From assembly GCF_000236905.1 (NCBI RefSeq), contig NC_016535.1, forward strand, positions 124,001 through 188,000: a stretch of DNA of 64,000 nt, written 5' to 3'. The DNA comes from Tetrapisispora phaffii CBS 4417. Its lineage: Eukaryota; Ascomycota; Saccharomycetes; Saccharomycetales; Saccharomycetaceae. The position numbers were made by a program, and so were the translations under genes. The notes below the pieces were generated by a model that saw only the letters and a list, made by a program, of their open reading frames with translations, did not search any database and was not told where the DNA came from. The stretch's first letter is position 1. Every line of letters starts with the position of its first letter. Of the stretch, positions 58,229 to 64,000 are shown in pieces.

Positions 58229-59281
58229 TTATTTACCAACGTTGATCTTACAGTTGGAATATTTTTGTAAACCTCTGATGAACACTAGATACGAGACTTG
58301 GTCATTGTCGGTTTCCCAATAAAATTCAGTTAGTCTGATATGCCAAGGTGGGAAACCTTGTAGGTCCAAACTAGGACCGAAGTACAATAACAGGTCTGGC
58401 TCGTGGCCCACCAGATGAGTCAATTCGGTGTCTATTAGTTTCATTGTGATGTCGCTCAATTTCATTTCTTTCGAAGCACACAACTCGCTCATGGTTCTAG
58501 TTAGGTCGACAATCGTCTCCCTACCGTCTCTATTGGACAACAATGAAACGCTAATCACAATTGATTTCTTTGCATCTTCGTCGTTCTTTATCTCTTCACT
58601 ACTGTAATATGTTTTATTTAAATGTGGGATGTGCACGGAATAGTTGGGGACATTTGCGGGACCGTAGTATAACTTCATGTGTTCATTGATCTCAAGTATC
58701 AAATTGTCAACATTATCCTTCAACACACCATCGAAATCGTATAGCATCAAATGCTTAATACCTGCAGAGACTGTCCAGCAAATGACTTCACTAGCATCGT
58801 TCAATAGACCCTCGAGTCCACCTCCTATATCGCCAACGGATTTCATCTCCAAGATGGCAGCTATTCTCTTCGGTATTTTATTCAGTTTCAAAACGTCCTG
58901 TCTGATCAATTGAGGGGTGCTAGTTGGATTGTAAATTAAACTCAAGATCCTCAATTTCATCTTGTTGTACTGGTATTGGAAGTACCTGAATAGACCGAAC
59001 ATCAAGTACATATTCAACAAGACAACTTTGTAGAACAAAAATGCAAAATAACTGGACAGTAGTCGCTGTTTAGAAGTCTCTTCTTTGGCATGCTCGGAGT
59101 CCCCAACAACATCACCACTTAGCATAATGTCTGTGATGGCTTTCACAACTTCCAACTTTGAGTCGTACTTCTTCTTACGCTTCATCACATTCGACTCTGG
59201 AGGACCTTCCCTACTACTGTAAACCTTCCTCTCCTCTTCTCTATGGTGCTGATCTAGGACTTTATCAACAATCTTGCTCAT
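58229..59281 (-). CDS. NUS1: Nus1, cis-prenyltransferase subunit for dolichol synthesis
   Basis: Non-catalytic partner of Rer2/Srt1 that makes dehydrodolichyl diphosphate at the ER for N-glycosylation. The 350-residue protein (about 375 in S. cerevisiae, YDL193W) has a hydrophilic N terminus, one membrane segment near 80-100 (FAFLFYKVVLLNMYLMFGLF), and a cis-prenyltransferase-like domain from about 130. That domain carries VICWTVSAGIKHLMLYDFDGVLKDN, and the C-terminal block PWHIRLTEFYWETDN precedes the end. It follows ARF on the same strand, as YDL192W-YDL193W. Confidence 0.93.
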   Translation of the reverse strand: MSKIVDKVLDQHHREEERKVYSSREGPPESNVMKRKKKYDSKLEVVKAITDIMLSGDVVGDSEHAKEETSKQRLLSSYFAFLFYKVVLLNMYLMFGLFRYFQYQYNKMKLRILSLIYNPTSTPQLIRQDVLKLNKIPKRIAAILEMKSVGDIGGGLEGLLNDASEVICWTVSAGIKHLMLYDFDGVLKDNVDNLILEINEHMKLYYGPANVPNYSVHIPHLNKTYYSSEEIKNDEDAKKSIVISVSLLSNRDGRETIVDLTRTMSELCASKEMKLSDITMKLIDTELTHLVGHEPDLLLYFGPSLDLQGFPPWHIRLTEFYWETDNDQVSYLVFIRGLQKYSNCKINVGK

Positions 59282-60609
59282 ATCTCAAATACACCGCTCA
59301 ATCAAAACTAGTGCCAGGTCAAGTCGTAACTCTCAAAACAATAAACTAACTGGCCAGTACGTAAATGTATTTATGCTGGTTCTGTCAGTATTAGAACTCG
59401 TACATGACAGTAGTTATATAGTCACTTATAGAAATAAAGGATGTACCTTTTAATATAGTTGTCCCATCTGTTAAGTTGAACTTTAGAAATAGATTTTCAT
59501 AGGACACGTCGTGGTTCGCGATCAACAGAAGTGACAGTGTCGCTGGAACGATGCAATGCAGCCTCTAAGTTATGTCAGTGAGTAGACATGGTCAGGTAAT
59601 GGGGCTAGTCAAGAGGTGCCATATCATAATATTTGTAGAATGTTTGTTGTTGTTAACTATAACCTCAAGCAGCGGGGACATGAGGTGCGCCAGACAAGAA
59701 CTGATACTATCGATAAAGATACCATGTGTCACAAAATATGGTCCTCTGTCACTTGTAATTTACTTTTAACTGTTCGATTTACTGCTTATAGCAGCTTTTT
59801 AACAACTAGTGTGATAATAAGTAGATATAATCAATATACTTGTGACTCGTGAAGTCTAATTGTAGGATAAAACTACAAATATTAACTGATAGTAATGTTT
59901 GCGGGAATTGATCAATTGATATAGTTAGAATATTTGCTTTTCTAGTTGCATTACCTATAGCACATGAAGTAGTGGCATTGTTTTCGGTATTTATACGTAA
60001 TTAGATTATATTCTCACAGAATGACAGTGCATTCAACACTATTAGTACCAACTCTCTTTTTTTTATAGACATATCACTACTGTAGGTACTGTTTTTATTG
60101 TGAAATCAACTGGACTTATGTATTATGATTATATACTGGGCATAAGACCCACGGTGATATTTTACATGAATAAGTCACGTCTTTACATATGAATAGATGT
60201 CAGTCTGAAATTGATGCTTCGGCAAACTCTGATCACATAACCTCCTAATATTTTCCAGTATTGAAGTGATCAATGAATTTCTAAGAACAACGCCGGGCTA
60301 CCATTGTCGTAACAATATCTTTACATATAATCGTTGCTGATAGAAATACCTTGGAACAAGTTTGTAACAGATCTTACCACTGTGAAGACAGATTTCCTGT
60401 ACAATGTAATGATACAGGCTGGCATTAATGAGCATATGGTAAAACCATAATAGTGACGTTCGCACTTGAACTCTCACTGATATTTCATATTAAAAGACTA
60501 GAAAATGACATATATAGCCTATGTTCTATTAATTATAGAAATATGATTTCATTAATAAGATCTTTTTGGTGGAGGTGCATTCTTAAAAAAAATCCATAAA
60601 TTAAACATT

Positions 60610-60988
60610 ATGGAAGCAAAGAGTAAACGGGTTTGGCAACATTATACCAAGATTCTTCTGAGAACTCACGACATTTAGAGTCGGATTGGTATGTCACATA
60701 TTTTGAGAGATTAGCATCTCATGAATGGAAAGTGGACGCTTTAAATAAAAATTTCGTCGATTTGGAAGATGACGTTTGCTTAAGTTCTCAGTCATGAAGT
60801 ACTTCAGGATAAAAAGAATTGGCTTAGTTATCGCTAGTGTGGCAGCATTAGCTACATTACTAATCCGCTATTTGTTGAAAAGAAACGACGATATATTAAA
60901 GTGGCAAACAACACTAGAATTTCTACTTCATGTTCTATTTGGCATTGCTGTCGCAACCATTGCCTATTTTCTGTACGTGCTGGCCTAA
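60610..60988 (+). pseudogene. Possible broken membrane-protein gene; intact 64-codon end at 60794-60988
   Basis: Three consecutive open pieces lie in different frames: a 22-codon frame from the ATG at 60610, then a frame from about 60627 to a stop at 60795 that reads like ordinary protein (ESDWYVTYFERLASHEWKVD), then a frame from the ATG at 60794 with two membrane-like segments (IGLVIASVAALATLLIRYLL and LHVLFGIAVATIAYFLYVL). The last could be a small gene of its own. Together they suggest an older gene broken by two frameshifts. I cannot name the family. Chance open frames remain possible. Confidence 0.3.
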
Positions 60989-61351
60989 TACGACCTCGAC
61001 TTTAGCAATTGGAGTTTGGGAAGTGTTTTAAAAAAGAACAATAGTCCTTTAAAACAGTAGGCTTGTAACTTATTCCTGGTCCTTTAATTGTTATTGAGTT
61101 ACTGTAATGACACACCAATGCATATGTAACGTTTAACTCGTACAATGTACAAATCGTTTAATTAGTTCACTTGACATCTCGTTTAGTAAATCAATTGAAA
61201 TAAACCGACACATAAAAGGAACAGGATTTGCTGATACTTAAGTCTTAAATTCAATAGTGTATAATAGTATTCTAAGGGGATTACCTATTTCTAGTTATTA
61301 TAATAAGAGGACCAGTCAGGTTAAATAATAATAATCCATACGTTCTCAAGG

Positions 61352-61522
61352 ATGAGTTCTAATATCCAAAATACTAGCTCCGTCGACATCCATAATATTG
61401 AACCTGTCACTGTTGCAACATATGTTCCACCCCCACAAAGGTCGTCAGTTGTAAATTGTAGGATTAAAAATTCCAAATTTTTATTCATTATATATCAGAT
61501 AAACGGTTTATTAGATAGTTAA
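61352..61522 (+). other. 56-codon open frame, unassigned
   Basis: Starts MSSNIQNTSSVDIHNIEPV and has a proline patch (TYVPPPQRSS). The N-terminal part looks like a genuine hydrophilic protein start, and the end looks random. It could be the remnant of a longer gene, or of a Ty-like Gag; neither can be shown. Confidence 0.2.
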
Positions 61523-61903
61523 ATTAGTGAAAGGATGTATATTCGTATTAAGCTAGTAAACGAATAATAGAGTGTTTATGTTGGGAGAAGACATGATGAG
61601 CATTCGACTGTGAATGTGATATTAGTATTTCAGTTGGCATATAGTAGTGTTACTTATGTATTATTATTAAAAAAAAGATGCAATTGAAAAAGTTTTAGTT
61701 TGACAATGAAATACGTTATTATCTGTCCGATTTGAAATAAGTTAGTATTAGGGGATCATTAATGATTTCTGACGATAAAAGTTTGCAATGATAGATATTA
61801 GTAACTGATGGTTGGAAGGGAGTTTTGTTAATGTTGTCATGTGCTAGAACAAAGAAACCAAACATTAAATAAATTGGAAAAATATTAAGAGACATGTAGT
61901 TTT

Positions 61904-62470
61904 TTAAATAATGGTGCAACACTGAATACCTGGTTCTTTATGCACGAGTAAACTGGTTCTAGTGGCCAATTCGAAAACCGTGTCGACACCTTGGCCTGTT
62001 AAAGCACTACATTCTAAGTATTTTTTGGCACCGATTTGTCTTGCAACTTGCTCTGCATCTTCTCGTTTCACAAAACCTTCTTCGTAGTCTTGGGCCGTCT
62101 TTCTAAGATCTGATTTCAATCCTACTAGTATAATCTTTGTGTCAGGACAGTATCGAAGAACTTCTTCAGTCCATTTAGTTCTAGCATTATGTAATGACTC
62201 TACGTCATCGACTGCAAAACCAATTAAAATAATGTCCGCCTTCGAATAAGAAAATGGTCTCAACCTCTCGTATTCTTCCTGACCTGCAGTATCCCATAAT
62301 GTCAACGACACTTTGATACCATCAACAAAACAATCTGTTACATAATTCTCAAATACTGTTGGATGGTACTGTTCCGGAAATTTTCCTAATGTAAATTTAT
62401 ACAGCAATGATGTTTTCCCACATGCACCATCTCCGATTATCACTAATTTCCTCTTAACTTGTTCTGCCAT
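61904..62470 (-). CDS. RHO2: Rho-family GTPase, Rho2 type
   Basis: Small GTPase of cell polarity and wall integrity. From the ATG at 62470 the protein has 188 residues (about 192 in S. cerevisiae, YNL090W). The P-loop GDGACGKT is at 13-20, the effector loop YHPTVFENY at 35-43, DTAGQEEYERLRP with Gln64, and the C terminus CCTII supplies the CaaX box with an adjacent cysteine for palmitoylation. Wording such as VKRKLVIIGDGACGKTSLLY and KADIILIGFAVDDVESL is closer to Rho2 than to Rho1, Rho3 or Cdc42. The upstream frame runs only to a TTG. A RhoGDI (RDI1) is 6 kb away. Confidence 0.95.
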   Translation of the reverse strand: MAEQVKRKLVIIGDGACGKTSLLYKFTLGKFPEQYHPTVFENYVTDCFVDGIKVSLTLWDTAGQEEYERLRPFSYSKADIILIGFAVDDVESLHNARTKWTEEVLRYCPDTKIILVGLKSDLRKTAQDYEEGFVKREDAEQVARQIGAKKYLECSALTGQGVDTVFELATRTSLLVHKEPGIQCCTII

Positions 62471-63008
62471 GAATGAATGTGAATGCACTATTGATAAATG
62501 GTTTCTCTTAATCAATCTACACCTTATTTTTTTGCTGTTGCCTTTTGCCTTATATCAGAGTGAACCAAAATTTGAGAATGGTTTCTTATTTGAGGATACA
62601 GAGAAGATCAAGACCTCAATGCAAACTAAGATAGCAATATTAATTGATTAGTTATATTGTCACTTGTAGATATATCAATTAATTCTACTCAAAACAAAGT
62701 TGATATTAAAAATAGAAGCATCTATAGATTTATGTAAGTACTTAAATGTTACATTGTTCACTTACAGCTTCCCAAATTCCCCGACGGAAATTTTGGGCGT
62801 TGCGCTGAACGTTGCTTTAAAGTTATGCTTCCTTCCATTGACGATATGAGGGTATTGGATCAAGTAAGTGTATAGAAGATGACTGTTTGCAGTAAATATA
62901 TTATTAATAATAAGTGCTATACATGCCAGTGAATTACAAACTATGATTAATTCCAGAGTGGAGAAATTGAAATTGGTGATTTTTGTTATGTTAAAAATTA
63001 ATTATATA
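62471..63008. other. Spacer: RHO2 promoter and 3' region of the last gene
   Basis: AT-rich; no gene seen. Confidence 0.5.
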
Positions 63009-64000
63009 TTATGTCCATAAATTACTTAAAACGGTTGGTTTGTTAGCTTGTCCGATTCCAAACAGTTGTGAGTTAAGTGTATCACTTAAGGTTTGGCTCA
63101 TAGGGTTTTGATTAGATGATAGTATTGTAGATGTTGGAGTTCTTTGAAGGGTTGTCATGTTTTTATAACCATTTGGTGGCATTATTTGAGACACCATGCC
63201 ATTTGAATTTGGCTTATTTAGTTTAACATCTGAAATTAAGCCATTTTCTTTGGTTAGCAGTGAGCAAACATTAGTGTTTCCTAAATTTATTAACTCATTG
63301 ACATAAGTCTGCGAGTCAATGCCATGGATTGATACTTTTTGGTATAAAACATCTATTGGGATGTATTGTTCTGCATTAACGTTTTGAACAGCTAAGGTTT
63401 TTAATTCATTTACTATTAGATTCCTTGTAATAATGCTGTTTTGTGAATTCGATAGAAGATTGCTAGTTAATTGAGCGTCTGGAACACCATTAGAGGTCAT
63501 TGTATTTATTTCACCTTGAGAATATCCCAACGATGGATCTAATAATGCTTGCGCTGATGAAGAAGGGACAGATTGCGCCCATATATTATTATTGACAGCG
63601 AAGCTTGACGATGAATTAGAAGTTGAAGCAGGAGCTGGTGGCATTAAATTATCTTCCAAACTGTCCGGAATGCTTGTATCCGCTATATTGTTATTACCAG
63701 AGTCCCAAATAGACATGTGATGGTTGCCTATATTCACTGGAGCAATCGATTGGTTACTCTGCAAATTTTGTGAAATCATGTTATTTTGAATATTTCCCTG
63801 TGCTGCTACAGTAACAGGGCTTTGTGAACCCCATAGTGAGCTTGAGCCACCAAAAGTATTAAAATTCTGACTTTTAGAATGCAGAGAAGTAGTTGACAAC
63901 ATGTCAGTTATAGAATGCAAATCTTTATTAAAATTTTGTCTTGATGGGTCACTATTTAAAGACATGGATCCCAAGCGAGATTGAGGAGATGATAGATTCA
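63009..64000 (-). CDS. C-terminal part of an unrecognised Asn/Ser/Gln-rich protein (runs off the window)
   Basis: The frame is open from the stop at 63009 to the window edge, about 330 codons, and continues upstream of the first ATG seen (63965), so the true start is outside. The sequence is low-complexity, rich in Ser, Asn and Gln with few charges (SSSLWGSQSPVTVAAQ, MPPAPASTSNSSSS), except for a more ordinary helical stretch of about 75 residues (NLIVNELKTLAVQNVNAEQY to CSLLTKENGLISDVKLNK). It ends QANKPTVLSNLWT. This suits a disordered RNA-binding or trafficking protein, but I do not recognise it and give no function. Confidence 0.75.
   Translation of the reverse strand, partial: NLSSPQSRLGSMSLNSDPSRQNFNKDLHSITDMLSTTSLHSKSQNFNTFGGSSSLWGSQSPVTVAAQGNIQNNMISQNLQSNQSIAPVNIGNHHMSIWDSGNNNIADTSIPDSLEDNLMPPAPASTSNSSSSFAVNNNIWAQSVPSSSAQALLDPSLGYSQGEINTMTSNGVPDAQLTSNLLSNSQNSIITRNLIVNELKTLAVQNVNAEQYIPIDVLYQKVSIHGIDSQTYVNELINLGNTNVCSLLTKENGLISDVKLNKPNSNGMVSQIMPPNGYKNMTTLQRTPTSTILSSNQNPMSQTLSDTLNSQLFGIGQANKPTVLSNLWT

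Larger units (their letters stand above)
59282..61903. other. 2.6-kb stretch between NUS1 and RHO2 with no intact gene
   Basis: The largest gene-free interval here. It holds a set of short frames at 60610-60988 and a 56-codon frame at 61352-61522, described separately. No tRNA, LTR pair or snoRNA could be shown. It marks the end of the YDL-type gene order, since RHO2 is from a different place (YNL090W) in S. cerevisiae. Confidence 0.6.

Noticed and set aside
1..64000. CRISPR arrays, prophage, insertion sequences, operons
   Set aside because: The window is eukaryotic nuclear DNA; no spaced direct repeats or transposase genes were seen.

Overview
The window is nuclear DNA of a budding yeast of the Saccharomycetaceae. 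The supporting signs are compact AT-rich DNA, almost all genes without introns, introns with GTATGT / TACTAAC / YAG signals in two ribosomal protein genes, and proteins that align end to end with Saccharomyces cerevisiae families. Gene order shows it is most likely a post-whole-genome-duplication yeast that split from the S. cerevisiae lineage early. Segments interleave genes that S. cerevisiae keeps on two sister regions (the YER074-083 and YIL069-079 tracks; the YDL175-193 and YDL127-137 tracks). Many genes that should lie between them are absent (MAM33, PCI8, SER3/33, RPN2, ARG1, STF1, RPL41, RPL35), as expected after independent gene loss. All comparisons to S. cerevisiae names, lengths and order are from memory, not from a search.

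Layout. 1-13.5 kb follows the YOL056-YOL062 order: a partial phosphoglycerate mutase homologue (GPM3), dipeptidyl peptidase III, glycerol-3-phosphate dehydrogenase, a MAM3-type CNNM membrane protein, a Hal4/Hal5-type kinase not expected there, the PRPP synthetase subunit PRS5, and the AP-2 mu subunit APM4. 14-19 kb holds an unrecognised mitochondrial-looking membrane protein, a UBP9/13 deubiquitinase and a second PRPP synthetase gene (PRS2/4). 20-37 kb holds RPS24, YOS1, ICP55, the meiotic genes HOP1 and SPO22 with an unrecognised gene between them, GET2, SEC28, THS1, AIR1/2 and a tRNA-Ile(AAU). 38-59 kb holds GID12, a PCL2/9 cyclin, VCX1, RPP1 (intron), LYS20/21, the cullin CDC53, SRF1, a YDL183C-type mitochondrial protein, PPH21/22, RDI1, ARF1/2 and NUS1. 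After a 2.6-kb stretch with only decayed-looking reading frames come RHO2 and the C-terminal part of an Asn/Ser/Gln-rich protein that runs off the end.

Shared functions: two PRPP synthetase subunits lie 6 kb apart; HOP1 and SPO22 both serve meiotic chromosome pairing and crossing over; RHO2 and RDI1 are a small GTPase and a GDI of the type that binds it; SEC28, YOS1, ARF, GET2 and APM4 are all membrane-traffic components.

The most unusual sequence signals are not genes. Five perfect inverted repeats with arms of 12-17 bp (loops of 0-5 nt) sit only in local GC-rich islands, three of them at the start or stop of a gene. The two ribosomal protein promoters share a Rap1-like 11-mer and, next to it, an identical 14-mer that matches no element I know. 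HOP1 carries a perfect meiotic URS1 site. I found no CRISPR array, intact transposon, rRNA or clear centromere.
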